In this document: positions 7,858 through 15,497 of the stretch, in pieces
Position numbering within the stretch: position 1 is the first letter of the stretch
Layout of the letters: the number at the start of each line of letters is the position of its first letter
DNA from: DATKBT01 sp035546295
GTDB taxonomy: Bacteria; Acidobacteriota; Thermoanaerobaculia; Multivoradales; Multivoraceae
Assembly (NCBI GenBank): GCA_035546295.1
Contig: DATKBT010000177.1
Location: forward strand, 1-35,743
Reading direction: 5' to 3'
DNA length: 35,743 bases
Made by a program: the position numbers and the translations under genes
Notes under the pieces: model-generated
Told to the model about the DNA's origin: nothing
Database searches by the model: none
What the model saw: the letters and a program-made list of their open reading frames with translations, nothing else

Positions 7858-9102
7858 TCAGGCCGGCGCCGGCCGGCGCCTTCGGCGGCCGGCGGCGCCG
7901 AGTCGCCCGGTGGCTCGCCGAACGGCGTCGAAGCCATACTTCTCGCGGATCGCGTCGAGTGATCGATCGAGGCGTCGAACGTCCTCGAACAGGCCGAGCT
8001 GCCTGTCGATGGGGACGAGGTTCGACAGGGCCACACCGAGCAGGCGGATCGGGGTCCGCCGCCGGCGCGCCCGCTGGTAGAGCCCCTTGACGATCGGGTA
8101 GACCTCGAGCTCCGAGCAGGTCGGCGGCACCGTCAGGGAGCGCGACAGGGTCTCGAAGTCGGCGTAGCGCAGCTTGAGCGAGACCGTGCGCGCCCGCACA
8201 CCCCGGTTGCGCGCGCGCCAGCAGACACGTTCGCAGAGGAAGCAGAGCTGGGCATCGACGGTGCGCTGGTCGGCGGTGTCCTCCCGAAAGGTGCGCTCGT
8301 TGGAGATGCTGCGTTGCAGATCGCCGCTCTCGTCGTGCTCGCGGAAGGCCGGCTGGTCGCGGCTGATGTCGGCCGAGCCGCGTCCCTGGGCGCCGGCGAG
8401 CACCTCCTCGGCCCAGGCGCCGAAGAGCGGGCGCAGCTCCTCGAGCGGCGTCTCCGCGAGCTCGCCGAGGGTCTCGATCCCCAGCTCGGTGAGCCGAGCC
8501 TCGCCCACCGGACCGATGCCGGGGAGCTTGCGCACCGGCAGCAGCGCCAGCATCCGCGCCTCGGCCCCGGCCGGCACCATCAGCACCCCAGCGGGCTTCG
8601 CCAGCCCGCTCGCGACCTTGGCGACCTTGCGGCTGGTCGCGATGCCGGCGCTCGCGGGCAGGCCGAGCTCGTCCCGGATCGCGGCCGTCATCTGCCGCAC
8701 GACGCCCAGGATCGTCGCGTCGTCGCCGAAGTCGCCGGACCGGCGGTGGAGGCGCTCGCAGCCCGAGAAGTCGATGAACATCTCGTCGATGCTGGCGGCC
8801 TGGACCACCGGCGAGTAGCGCTCCACGGTCTCGCGCACCTCCCGCGAGTAGCGGCCGTAGGTGTCGCCGCGTACCGGCAGGTAGACGGCATCCGGCGCCA
8901 GGCGCGCCGCCTCGGTCAGCGACATCCCCGAGTGCACGCCGAGCTCGCGCACCTCGTAGCTGCAGGCGGTGACGACACCGCGCGATCCTGGCCTGCCGCC
9001 CACGATCACGGGGCGCCCGATCAGCGACGGATCGAGCAGCCGCTCGACCGAGACGAAGAAGGTGTCGAGGTCGAGGCAGCAGATGCGTGGTCTTGGGAGC
9101 AT
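7858..9102 (-). CDS. dinB: DNA polymerase IV (Y-family, DinB)
   Basis: This is a 414-residue translesion polymerase. The palm carries the catalytic carboxylates in CLDLDTFFVSVER and SIDEMFID; the second Phe of DTFF is at the steric-gate position. The fingers segment GSRGVVTACSYEVRELGVHSGM, the thumb helix-hairpin-helix LPGIGPVGEARLTELGI and a little-finger domain follow. QLGLFEDV near the C-terminus is a good beta-clamp binding motif. The final residues are a run of Arg and Pro. Start 9102 is chosen because MLPRPRICCLDLD is the usual family N-terminus; no clear ribosome binding site is visible there, and an upstream GTG at 9153 in frame is possible. The gene is monocistronic here and no LexA-type operator was recognised upstream. 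Confidence 0.93.
   Translation of the reverse strand: MLPRPRICCLDLDTFFVSVERLLDPSLIGRPVIVGGRPGSRGVVTACSYEVRELGVHSGMSLTEAARLAPDAVYLPVRGDTYGRYSREVRETVERYSPVVQAASIDEMFIDFSGCERLHRRSGDFGDDATILGVVRQMTAAIRDELGLPASAGIATSRKVAKVASGLAKPAGVLMVPAGAEARMLALLPVRKLPGIGPVGEARLTELGIETLGELAETPLEELRPLFGAWAEEVLAGAQGRGSADISRDQPAFREHDESGDLQRSISNERTFREDTADQRTVDAQLCFLCERVCWRARNRGVRARTVSLKLRYADFETLSRSLTVPPTCSELEVYPIVKGLYQRARRRRTPIRLLGVALSNLVPIDRQLGLFEDVRRLDRSLDAIREKYGFDAVRRATGRLGAAGRRRRRPAPA
7865..7880. repeat. Perfect 16-bp GC palindrome at convergent gene ends
   Basis: GGCGCCGGCCGGCGCC is self-complementary and lies just inside the 3' end of the polymerase IV gene, 11 bases after the YihY stop. It could act as a bidirectional terminator stem, but there is no T-tract and GC palindromes are frequent in such DNA. 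Confidence 0.35.
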
Positions 9103-9217
9103 CCCAGCGGCAGTGTAAGCCCCCAGCCACTCCGCGACGAGTCGGTGCGTCACCCGATTTCTGGAAGTGAGCCGAGCATTCGCGGAGTCCTCGCCGAGTC
9201 CTGCGACGCCGAGCGTC

Positions 9218-9598
9218 GGGGAGGAGATCTACTACAGCAAGCTCACCGACGAGCGGGAAGGCCTCGGGCCTCGGGGCCAAGGACGCGGAGCAGAACCTCC
9301 GGGCGCGGCTCGCAGCGTTCGACGGCCGGCGCGGTTTCGATCCGGTTCCCGGCTCGAGCGCGTCGAGGCGCCGGGTCCGCGGATCCTGGGCGCGCTCGAT
9401 CGCAGCATTCCGATTCCCGAGACCGTCGAGCGACTCGACGCCCTGATCGCCGCCGGCAACCCGTATACGCCTCGAGTGCTCCCCGGCGTCGGCCACGGCA
9501 TGCGCGATCTCCAGACCGGCGCGGAAGTCCCGGTGGCGGCGATCGCTGTCGGCTGGCTGGAGGGGATTCGCTCCCGGCCTGCTGGCGTGCCCTGGTGA
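9218..9598 (+). pseudogene. Alpha/beta-hydrolase C-terminal fragment with two frameshifts
   Basis: The frame begins without a start-like context at GEEIYYSKLTDE and ends with a typical hydrolase C-terminus: ILGALDRSIPIPETVERLDALI, then LPGVGHGMRD with the catalytic His. This resembles the DR...P / GAGHG end of dienelactone-hydrolase and acyl-peptidase-like enzymes. Between about 9265 and 9355 the coding sense moves to another frame (LGAKDAEQNLRARLAAFDGR, then RGFDPVP) and returns at LERVEAPG, so two indels are needed. The nucleophile half of the enzyme is absent. I read it as a decayed gene fragment; sequencing error at both indels is the alternative. Confidence 0.6.
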
Positions 9599-9673
9599 GG
9601 TTCGTTGCCTACGCTCGGGCAGGTGACCCACCATGATCGGTCCAACTCGATGTGACGGCGCGGCGAGGGCGGC

Positions 9674-11596
9674 GTGAAGACCTCGACTATCCTTGCCCCC
9701 ATGACGAGTCGACGGCGCTGGCGCCGACTGCTGCCGGTCGCGGCGCTCTTGGCCGTCGTGGGGACGGCCTCGGCGACGAGCTGCCGGCGCACCGGGCCCC
9801 AGTCCGGATCCGACGGCCCGGTCCGGATCACCGAGCTCGGCCCCAGGGCCGAGGGCATCCGGTCCTCTGCGGGCGAGGACGTCACGCCGGCGGATGCGTC
9901 GTGGCGGCGCGACTCGAGGCTGGTGCAGGGACGGGCGCTGCGCGCGATCCACCTCGCGCCCGGCCAGCAGGTCTGGTGGGAGATCGAGCCCGCTTCGGGC
10001 TCGATCTTCTCGTTTCGCCCGAGCGCCGGCGACGGTGAGCACTGCACCTTCGTCGTGACGGTGCAACGGCCCCAAAGCTCCGACCGGCAGGAGCTGTATC
10101 GAGGCGAGCACGCGGGAACGTCCCGCCATCCGCACGAGCCAGTTGTGGTCGAGCTCGGCGACGACGCCGGTCGCTCTGCCGGGCGCTCGATGGAGCTCGC
10201 TGCGTCCCTCGAATCGACCGAGGCCGGGAGCTGCAGCCAGGGGCGATTGGCGAGCCCGCTACTGGTCGAGCCGGATCCGGCCGCTCGCGGCGGCGATGCA
10301 TCCTCTCCGCCGAACATCCTCCTGATCGGTCTCGACACACTGCGAGCGGACGCCCTCGGCGCCTACGGCAGGAGCCCCTCGCTCACGCCGCACCTCGACC
10401 GTTTCGCTCGGAGCGCCTCGGTATGGACCGCGGCCTTCACCAACATCAACAGCACCAATCCCAGCTTCGTCTCGTTGATGACCGGTCGCCACGCCAAGAA
10501 CCACGGCGTCTACGACCTCGAGACGCCGGTCGCCGACGAGGCCCTGACCCTCGCCGAGCTCCTCGCCGACGCCGGCTACCGCACCGGGGCCGTGATCTCG
10601 GCACGCCACCTGTCGGACGCCGCGGGCCTGGCGCAGGGCTTCGAACGGTTCGCGCGGCCGCACAGCCAGTTCTACGCCGAAGCCGCCATCGACACCCTCA
10701 TCGGCTGGCTGCAGGAGGGACACGAACAGGGCGGCGCGACGCAGGCGCCTTTCTTCTATTGGCTGCACCTGTTCGACGCCCACGTTCCGCACACGCCTCC
10801 GCAGCCCTTCGCCAGCGGCTACTTCGATGCAGCCGTCGATCGCGAGTCCGATCTCGCGCGCCTCGCCGGCGCCGTCAGCACCCGGACGCCGTTTCGCGAG
10901 CCCGGCCCCCGCGAGTTCGAACCGCGCACGCGGCTGAAGGGGCACGAGGACCTCTACGACGGCGAGGTCGCCTACCTCGACTCGCAGCTCGGGAGGCTCT
11001 TCACCTTGCTCGAGCGCCGCGGGCTCGCCGAGAGCACGCTGGTGGCGATCGTCGCCGACCACGGCGAGACCCTGGGCGAGCGCGGCCACTGGTTCGACCA
11101 CGTGGGGCTCTACGACATCGTCACCCACGTCCCGCTGATGGTGCGTCGGCCCGGTCAGCGCAGCGGCTCGATCCACTCCGAGCTGGTCCAACACTTCGAC
11201 CTGTTCGCGACACTCCTGCTCGAGGCCGGCGTCGATCCGCCGCCGAGCGACTCGCGGCCGCTGGTCGTCGCCGCCGGGGGTCCCGAGGTCGTCGAACGGA
11301 CAGCGGTGTTCGGAGAGCGCGTCAACGCCGGCGGCTGGATGGTCCGGACCCCGGCCCACAAGCTCGTCATCACGACCGCGGGGCGCGCCGACGATCCGCG
11401 CGTGGAGCTCTACGACCTGGTGCGCGACCCTGCCGAAACCGAGGATCTGGCAGGGCGGGGACTGCCGGTCGAGGCGACGCTCGTGGCGATGCTCGATCGA
11501 TGGCGCACCGAGCTCCTGCCCCACGTGGCCCCCGAATCCATCCGGCTCACCGAGGAGGAGAGGCGGGAGCTCGAGGCGCTCGGCTATATCGACTAG
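9674..11596 (+). CDS. Sulfatase-superfamily hydrolase (arylsulfatase-like), probable lipoprotein
   Basis: The protein has 640 residues. The N-terminus has Arg-rich residues and a hydrophobic helix ending in TASATSC, compatible with a signal peptide and perhaps a lipobox Cys. Residues about 60-205 form an extra N-terminal domain. From about 212 the sulfatase fold begins: NILLIGLDTLRADALGAYG (metal-binding Asp), then STNPSFVSLMTGRHAKNHGV, later DHGETLGERGHWFDH, and a C-terminal LYDLVRDPAETEDLA. At the formylglycine site the C/S-x-P-x-R pattern is replaced by T-N-P-S-F, so the nucleophile would be Thr; a phosphoesterase-type activity or loss of sulfatase activity is possible. The GTG start at 9674 has GAGGG upstream; ATG 9701 is an alternative that gives a tidier signal peptide. 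The substrate is unknown. Confidence 0.85.
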   Translation: MKTSTILAPMTSRRRWRRLLPVAALLAVVGTASATSCRRTGPQSGSDGPVRITELGPRAEGIRSSAGEDVTPADASWRRDSRLVQGRALRAIHLAPGQQVWWEIEPASGSIFSFRPSAGDGEHCTFVVTVQRPQSSDRQELYRGEHAGTSRHPHEPVVVELGDDAGRSAGRSMELAASLESTEAGSCSQGRLASPLLVEPDPAARGGDASSPPNILLIGLDTLRADALGAYGRSPSLTPHLDRFARSASVWTAAFTNINSTNPSFVSLMTGRHAKNHGVYDLETPVADEALTLAELLADAGYRTGAVISARHLSDAAGLAQGFERFARPHSQFYAEAAIDTLIGWLQEGHEQGGATQAPFFYWLHLFDAHVPHTPPQPFASGYFDAAVDRESDLARLAGAVSTRTPFREPGPREFEPRTRLKGHEDLYDGEVAYLDSQLGRLFTLLERRGLAESTLVAIVADHGETLGERGHWFDHVGLYDIVTHVPLMVRRPGQRSGSIHSELVQHFDLFATLLLEAGVDPPPSDSRPLVVAAGGPEVVERTAVFGERVNAGGWMVRTPAHKLVITTAGRADDPRVELYDLVRDPAETEDLAGRGLPVEATLVAMLDRWRTELLPHVAPESIRLTEEERRELEALGYID

Positions 11597-11674
11597 CTCG
11601 ACTGGGACGACTTCCAACAAGCTCACGAGACGGCATACCGCTTGCAAAGCGAGCTCCGGAGAGCGCGCACGCCG

Positions 11675-12169
11675 ATGTCGCAGCAGAACCTCGCCCTCTA
11701 CGTCAACGACCACCTCGCCGGCTCGGTGGGGGCCGTCAAGCTGTTCGACCGCATCCGTCGGGTCAGCGACGACGACGGGCTGGTGGACAGGGTGCAGGAG
11801 GTGCAGGAGGCGGTGCGGAAGGACCAGCAGGTGCTCGACGACGTGCGACGGCGGCTGGGGATCCGGCGCAGCCGCGTGCGCAACCTCGCCGCCTCACTGG
11901 CGCAGAAGCTGAGCTCCGTCAAGTTCCGGCTCGAAGCATCGAAACAGGGAGAGGTTCAGCTCCTCCACGCCCTCGACTCGCTGTCGCTCGGCATCGAGGG
12001 CAAGAAGGCGCTGTGGAGCGCGCTCGAGGTCGGTGCGGAGGTCAACCCGCGACTGCGCGGGCTGGTCGATCACGACGCCCTGATCCAGCGCGCCGACGAC
12101 CAGCTCGCGACCCTCCGCGACCTGAGGTCGGAGGTGGCACGGCGCGCCTTCTCCCCCGGCGAGGGCTGA
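11675..12169 (+). CDS. Helical protein of unknown function (NDHLAGSVGA family)
   Basis: This is a 164-residue, almost entirely helical, heptad-like protein. It starts MSQQNLALYVNDHLAGSVGAVKLF and continues with charged helices (EVQEAVRKDQQVLDDVRRRLG) and LSLGIEGKKALWSAL. I recognise the pattern as a widespread uncharacterised bacterial family with a four-helix ferritin-like look, but no catalytic or metal-ligand set is evident. An in-frame start at 11642 would add 11 residues; 11675 is preferred because of the family N-terminus and GGAGAG about 10 bases upstream. It lies 78 bp downstream of the sulfatase and could be co-transcribed with it. It converges on the last gene of the hydrogenase operon. 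Confidence 0.7.
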   Translation: MSQQNLALYVNDHLAGSVGAVKLFDRIRRVSDDDGLVDRVQEVQEAVRKDQQVLDDVRRRLGIRRSRVRNLAASLAQKLSSVKFRLEASKQGEVQLLHALDSLSLGIEGKKALWSALEVGAEVNPRLRGLVDHDALIQRADDQLATLRDLRSEVARRAFSPGEG

Positions 12170-12203
12170 GCGCCAGCGGCGATCTACCGGTCGGTCCCTG
12201 CCG

Positions 12204-12377
12204 CTACATCCGCTCGATTTTGATGTAGCGCCGTAAGGCCGGCAGCTCCGACCACACGAACAGCCCGACCAGAACCAGCGCGGCCAATCCGACGACACGC
12301 AAGGCAATGCCGCCTTGTCCGCTGGAGACCTCGCCCTCTCCTCGGTACCCGGCTAGCTCGCTCGCTCCTCGCTGCAT
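12204..12377 (-). CDS. DUF6893-type small membrane peptide, last gene of hydrogenase operon
   Basis: This 57-residue protein has a polar N-terminus (about 24 residues), one transmembrane helix (ALRVVGLAALVLVGLFVW) and the C-terminal signature LPALRRYIKIERM. The form L-P-x-L-R-R-Y-x-K-I-x-x-M is what I know from the DUF6893 small proteins that accompany group 1h hydrogenase clusters. The ATG lies 3 bases after the stop of the maturation protease gene, so it is almost certainly translated from the same message. The role is unknown; a membrane-anchoring or quinone-site helper for the cytoplasmic hydrogenase is an inference only. An antisense frame of 137 residues covers part of it but has no recognisable content. 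Confidence 0.75.
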   Translation of the reverse strand: MQRGASELAGYRGEGEVSSGQGGIALRVVGLAALVLVGLFVWSELPALRRYIKIERM

Positions 12378-12380
12378 GCC

Positions 12381-13322
12381 TTACCTCTCTTTCTCCTCGC
12401 GGCGGCCTCCCGGATGGCCGCCGCCGCGATCGAAGTCCCTGTCGCGATGGAAGTCCCTGTCGCCATCGAAATCGCTATCTCTGTCGAGATCGCGGTCCGA
12501 GTCGGTGACCAGCTCGAAGCTGCCGGCGGCGGCAAAGCGACCGGCCAGGTCGCGAACCAGCTCGACCGCGCGGCCGACCGCCTCGCGGACCGGCTCGCTG
12601 AGCTCGAACACCATGTCGTCGGCATCGCCGCTGGGGACCAGGGCAGGGCGACAGCCGACGACCAGGGTGCGCGGGGGCAGCGGGCCGAGCTGGCGAGCGA
12701 ACGCGAGCACGCGGACCGGGTCCATGCTGTGCGAGTCGAAGGTCGCCAGCGCTTCGTCCGGCAGCTCCGGCTCGAGCACGCTCAGGATCCCCGGAGGCTG
12801 ATCGCTCGGCAGGGCGTCGACCAGGATCGCCGCGTCGTACCCACGGCCGAGCGCATAGACCAGGTCCATGCCGCGGATGCCGAAGTCGACCACGTCGACG
12901 CCGGCCGGCAGCTCGCGGCCGGCGAGCGCCTGGGCGACCGCGACGCCGAATCCGTCGTCGCCCAGGAAGACGTTGCCGATGCCGGCGACGAGCAGCCGGC
13001 GTGACGGCGCCGCGGCCGGCTCGTCGAGCGGCTCGACCTCGTCGGCGGCGAAGAAGAAGCGATGGCCCGTGAAGCGACCGTCGCCGAGGTCGCGTCCGGG
13101 ATCGTCGTCGAGCACGACCGACAGATGGAGCCGCCCATCCTGGTCCTCGTCGATCGCCTCGACGCGAGCCGAGCGGCCGGCGAGCGCCAGGTCGAGGACG
13201 TCGCCGCGGCGCCGCGGCGCGAGCCGTACCCGGCTGCCGCGGCGCAGCTCGCGGCCGCCCACGATCGCCACCTCGCGGCCGGGCGACGCCATCTCCTGCC
13301 AGAGCTGATCGCCCGCGCTCAC
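12381..13322 (-). CDS. Hydrogenase maturation protease with extra N-terminal domain and Asp/Arg-rich tail
   Basis: The protein has 313 residues. Residues ~108-265 are a HycI/HyaD-type endopeptidase that clips the C-terminus of the NiFe large subunit after nickel insertion: GIGNVFLGDDGFGVAVA (first acidic nickel ligand), VDFGIRGMDLVYAL (second acidic site), and FDSHSMDP with the expected His. Residues 1-105 form a separate small beta-rich domain (GSRVRLAPRRRGDVLDLALA ... GHRFFFAADEVEPL). The C-terminal ~45 residues are a repetitive charged tail (DRDLDRDSDFDGDRDFHRD and on). It starts with GTG overlapping the upstream stop by 4 bases (GTGA). Its place in the operon makes HhyL the obvious substrate. 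Confidence 0.9.
   Translation of the reverse strand: MSAGDQLWQEMASPGREVAIVGGRELRRGSRVRLAPRRRGDVLDLALAGRSARVEAIDEDQDGRLHLSVVLDDDPGRDLGDGRFTGHRFFFAADEVEPLDEPAAAPSRRLLVAGIGNVFLGDDGFGVAVAQALAGRELPAGVDVVDFGIRGMDLVYALGRGYDAAILVDALPSDQPPGILSVLEPELPDEALATFDSHSMDPVRVLAFARQLGPLPPRTLVVGCRPALVPSGDADDMVFELSEPVREAVGRAVELVRDLAGRFAAAGSFELVTDSDRDLDRDSDFDGDRDFHRDRDFDRGGGHPGGRREEKER
12432..12503. repeat. 18-bp degenerate tandem repeat in maturation protease tail
   Basis: Four 18-bp units follow one another on the plus strand, the first two being GAAGTCCCTGTCGCGATG and GAAGTCCCTGTCGCCATC; the others are more diverged. The period is a multiple of three, so the frame is kept and an Asp/Arg/Phe-rich tail is encoded. 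Confidence 0.75.
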
Positions 13323-14383
13323 CAGCGGCCCCTCGGATCGCGGAAGGTGCCGTGAAGACGCATGAGCTGGTCGCGGCCGAGCCGCTCGGTGCGCTCGAGG
13401 ATCTCGCGGACCCGCGGATCGGTCGCCCGCATCTCGTCCTTCTCCTCGTCGGTCAGCGCCAGGATCGACAGCGTCAGGAGCTGGTCGATCTCGCCGCCGT
13501 CGAAGAGGTCCCCCGGGCTCTCCGGCGCCACCCGCGGATGGTCCTCGAGGATGATCGGCGAGGCGAGCAGCACCTGACGTTGGTCCCTCGGCCCGACCAG
13601 CACCGGCCAGACCCCGTCGTTGGTGCAGCCGGCGGCAGCGGCCTCATGCTCGGGCGGCGGGTCGGTGAGCGACACGAAGCCGGCGTCCACGCCGACGCGT
13701 AGGACCAGGTGCGTCGACAGGAACGAACGGCGCTGCGCCTCGTCACGGTCGGCTCCCCGCCAGGTGTGGGTGTTCTCGAGGCGGACGCTCACGCGGTGGA
13801 GGTCGCCTTCGATCGGCTCGGCGGCGATCTCGAAGGCGCCGCGAAGGGCCCGCCAGGAGCGGCGGAAGCGGCCCGCCTCACGGCCGTCGTCCTCGCCGCC
13901 GCCCGCGATCGGCTCGTCGGCCGAGCCGGCGGGCAGCGCGACGGCGGCGGTGAGCGGGGCGGCGGCGAGGCGTTCGATGGAGGCCGCCGGCAGGGGGTGG
14001 CGGCGGTCCGCCGCCTCGTCCCAGGTCAGATGCCGCTGCCCGCCGTGGGACAGCTCGTCCACCGGTCGGAGGTCGTCGCCGGCGCCAGCGAGCACTTGCC
14101 GGTGCACGGCCTGGAGACAGCGCAGCTCGACCTCGATCGACGCCGTCGCCGGCCCCGCGACCAGGCACTCGCAGCGGATCCGCCAGCGGTCCGCCTCGCG
14201 CGCCTCCTCGCAGAAGCCCCGCGGATAGACGCCGCCGAAGGTGAAGCGCCGGCGGTTCTTGGTCGCCGACCGGCGGTACGGCCACAGGACGTAGCCCTCG
14301 TAGAGCACCGCGCGGGCGATCGCCTCGACGGGATCGGTCGCGATCTCGGGCTCCGCGGCCCGCGCCGACGTGGCGATGGTCAC
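13319..14383 (-). CDS. Hydrogenase-operon protein of unknown function, 354 aa
   Basis: I cannot assign a named domain. The protein is soluble with no signal peptide. It opens with a distinctive segment ARAVLYEGYVLWPYRRSATK followed by NRRRFTFGGVYPRGFC, of a kind I associate with uncharacterised genes in group 1h hydrogenase clusters. A middle region with VSVRLENTHTW and LSTHLVLRVGVDAGFVSL follows. The C-terminal part (GGEIDQLLTLSILALTDEEKDEMRATDPR ff.) is helical and may bind a partner. It starts with ATG overlapping the DUF6084 stop (ATGA) and ends overlapping the GTG of the protease gene, so it is translationally coupled on both sides. Involvement in hydrogenase assembly or electron transfer is inferred from context only. 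Confidence 0.8.
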   Translation of the reverse strand: MTIATSARAAEPEIATDPVEAIARAVLYEGYVLWPYRRSATKNRRRFTFGGVYPRGFCEEAREADRWRIRCECLVAGPATASIEVELRCLQAVHRQVLAGAGDDLRPVDELSHGGQRHLTWDEAADRRHPLPAASIERLAAAPLTAAVALPAGSADEPIAGGGEDDGREAGRFRRSWRALRGAFEIAAEPIEGDLHRVSVRLENTHTWRGADRDEAQRRSFLSTHLVLRVGVDAGFVSLTDPPPEHEAAAAGCTNDGVWPVLVGPRDQRQVLLASPIILEDHPRVAPESPGDLFDGGEIDQLLTLSILALTDEEKDEMRATDPRVREILERTERLGRDQLMRLHGTFRDPRGRW

Positions 14384-15198
14384 CCCGCTCCCTCCGCGCC
14401 GGGACCGCCGTCGCCGTCATGACCGTCCCGGTTGCCGGCGACGCCCTGCTCGGCGGAGCCGGCGAGCAGCGCGTCGATCACCGCGTCCCAGGTGGAGAGC
14501 GCGAGCCTTGCCTTGAGCGCGGCGAGGAGGTCGAAGCGGTCGCGGGAGAGGCGCAGCCAGGCGGCGTCCGGAAAGAAGCGATCGACCGCGCTGCGCCACA
14601 GCTCGACCGGCAGGTCGTAGCGGGTCTCGAGATCCCAGGGCAGCATCGCAGCGCGCAAGACGCCGCCGGCTCCCGGATAGAAGATCGTTCCCCGGAACAG
14701 GAGCTCGAGCGGCACCGTCCCCTGCTCCTTGCCCCGGACCTTGCCCCGGACCTTGCCCTGAGCCATGACACGTTCCCCGCTGCCGGCGCCGAGCGCGGAG
14801 AGGTACTTGGCGGCCGCCACCTCGAAGTCGTAGCTGCACGGCAGCGCCACGGTCGAGGTCGTCTCTCCGATGAAGCGCGGCACCACGAGCGTAGCCCGGG
14901 TCCAGACCAGGGGCGTCATCGCCGCGTTCCACTGCTCCGGCGCGCCGAACAGCTCGCGCAGCCGCTCGCGAGCGGCAGGGTCGTAGGAGCGCCGGCGCGG
15001 CGCGATCCGCACCTGCGCCTGCAGCAGCACCGAGTCGATGCGCCGGTCGGCGGGGCCGGCGACCGCCAGCTCGAGAGCGATCGTCGGCGTTGCGGCGGCG
15101 ACGTCGACCTCGGCGCCCGTGACCCTTAGGGCGAGCCGGGGCGGCACCTCCGCCTCGACGCTGGCCGCAGCGCCGGCCGAGCCCGACCCGGGGCTCAC
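14380..15198 (-). CDS. DUF6084 family hydrogenase-associated protein
   Basis: The protein has 272 residues. The sequence fits the DUF6084 family found beside group 1h hydrogenases: a beta-rich N-terminal part (PTIALELAVAGPADRRIDSV then LLQAQVRIAPRRRSYDP), the conserved LREL(F)GAPEQWNAAMTPLVWT region, and TTSTVALPCSYDFEVAAAKY; the C-terminal part carries LPVELWRSAVDRFFPDAAWL. The GTG start overlaps the stop of the 85-aa gene (GTGA). A lysine-rich repeat (GKVRGKVRGKEQG) interrupts the middle at about residues 146-158, and the last ~25 residues are Gly/Asp-rich low complexity. Its biochemical role is not known. The link to the hydrogenase is by family and operon position. Confidence 0.82.
   Translation of the reverse strand: MSPGSGSAGAAASVEAEVPPRLALRVTGAEVDVAAATPTIALELAVAGPADRRIDSVLLQAQVRIAPRRRSYDPAARERLRELFGAPEQWNAAMTPLVWTRATLVVPRFIGETTSTVALPCSYDFEVAAAKYLSALGAGSGERVMAQGKVRGKVRGKEQGTVPLELLFRGTIFYPGAGGVLRAAMLPWDLETRYDLPVELWRSAVDRFFPDAAWLRLSRDRFDLLAALKARLALSTWDAVIDALLAGSAEQGVAGNRDGHDGDGGPGAEGAG
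14727..14762. repeat. 12-bp in-frame tandem repeat in DUF6084 gene
   Basis: There are three 12-bp units, CCTTGCCCCGGA twice exactly and once diverged (CCTTGCCCTGAG). They encode GKVR-type repeats on the minus strand without breaking the frame. Confidence 0.8.
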
Positions 15199-15452
15199 GG
15201 CGGGGAGATGTTCGGCATCTCCGGCAGGATCGCGTTCTTCGAGCTCGGATCGATGCCGGTCGAACGACGCGCGCTCGACGTGCCGTCCGGGTAATGTCCC
15301 TCCATCTTCTCGTAGTTGCCCGTCTGGTTGCCCTCGCGCACGCCGGGCGTGTGTGCCAGCGCCGTCGGGTCGATCGCTGGACGGCCGACGCGCAGATTGT
15401 CTCGATACTTGCTGTCTCGGAGCTTGCTGTCTCGGAACTTCCTCTTCGACAT
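15195..15452 (-). CDS. Small hydrogenase-operon protein of unknown function, 85 aa
   Basis: The N-terminal ~20 residues are a charged repeat (KFRDSKLRDSKYRDN). The rest is polar and probably extended: NQTGNYEKMEGHYPDGTSSA, RRSTGIDPSSKNAILPEMPN, ending ISPP. No Cys, no membrane segment and no signal peptide are present. An AAGGAGG-like ribosome binding site (GAAGGAGGT) stands just before the ATG, unlike most genes in the operon, which rely on overlaps. The stop overlaps the GTG of the DUF6084 gene. I do not recognise the family; the non-repeat part has the look of a conserved peptide rather than random sequence. Confidence 0.7.
   Translation of the reverse strand: MSKRKFRDSKLRDSKYRDNLRVGRPAIDPTALAHTPGVREGNQTGNYEKMEGHYPDGTSSARRSTGIDPSSKNAILPEMPNISPP
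15400..15444. repeat. 15-bp in-frame tandem repeat at the 5' end of the 85-aa gene
   Basis: Three 15-bp units follow in series: TCTCGATACTTGCTG, TCTCGGAGCTTGCTG and TCTCGGAACTTCCTC. On the coding strand they give the RDSKx pentapeptide series. Confidence 0.8.
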
Positions 15453-15497
15453 CGGGTACCTCCTTCGAGTGCGGGCGGCGGCTGGACGGGCTCGTGC

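Noticed and set aside
9167..9598. Intact 143-aa protein from a start at 9167
   Set aside because: Only the C-terminal half matches a hydrolase and the middle makes sense only in a second frame, so a pseudogene is the better reading.
7613..10135. Long minus-strand open frame (840 codons) across polymerase IV and neighbours
   Set aside because: It runs through parts of several real genes in other frames and contains no domain; polymerase IV in another minus frame explains the DNA.
10423..12228. 601-codon frame overlapping the sulfatase and the helical protein
   Set aside because: It is out of frame with both recognised proteins and consists of Arg/Ala-rich shadow sequence.
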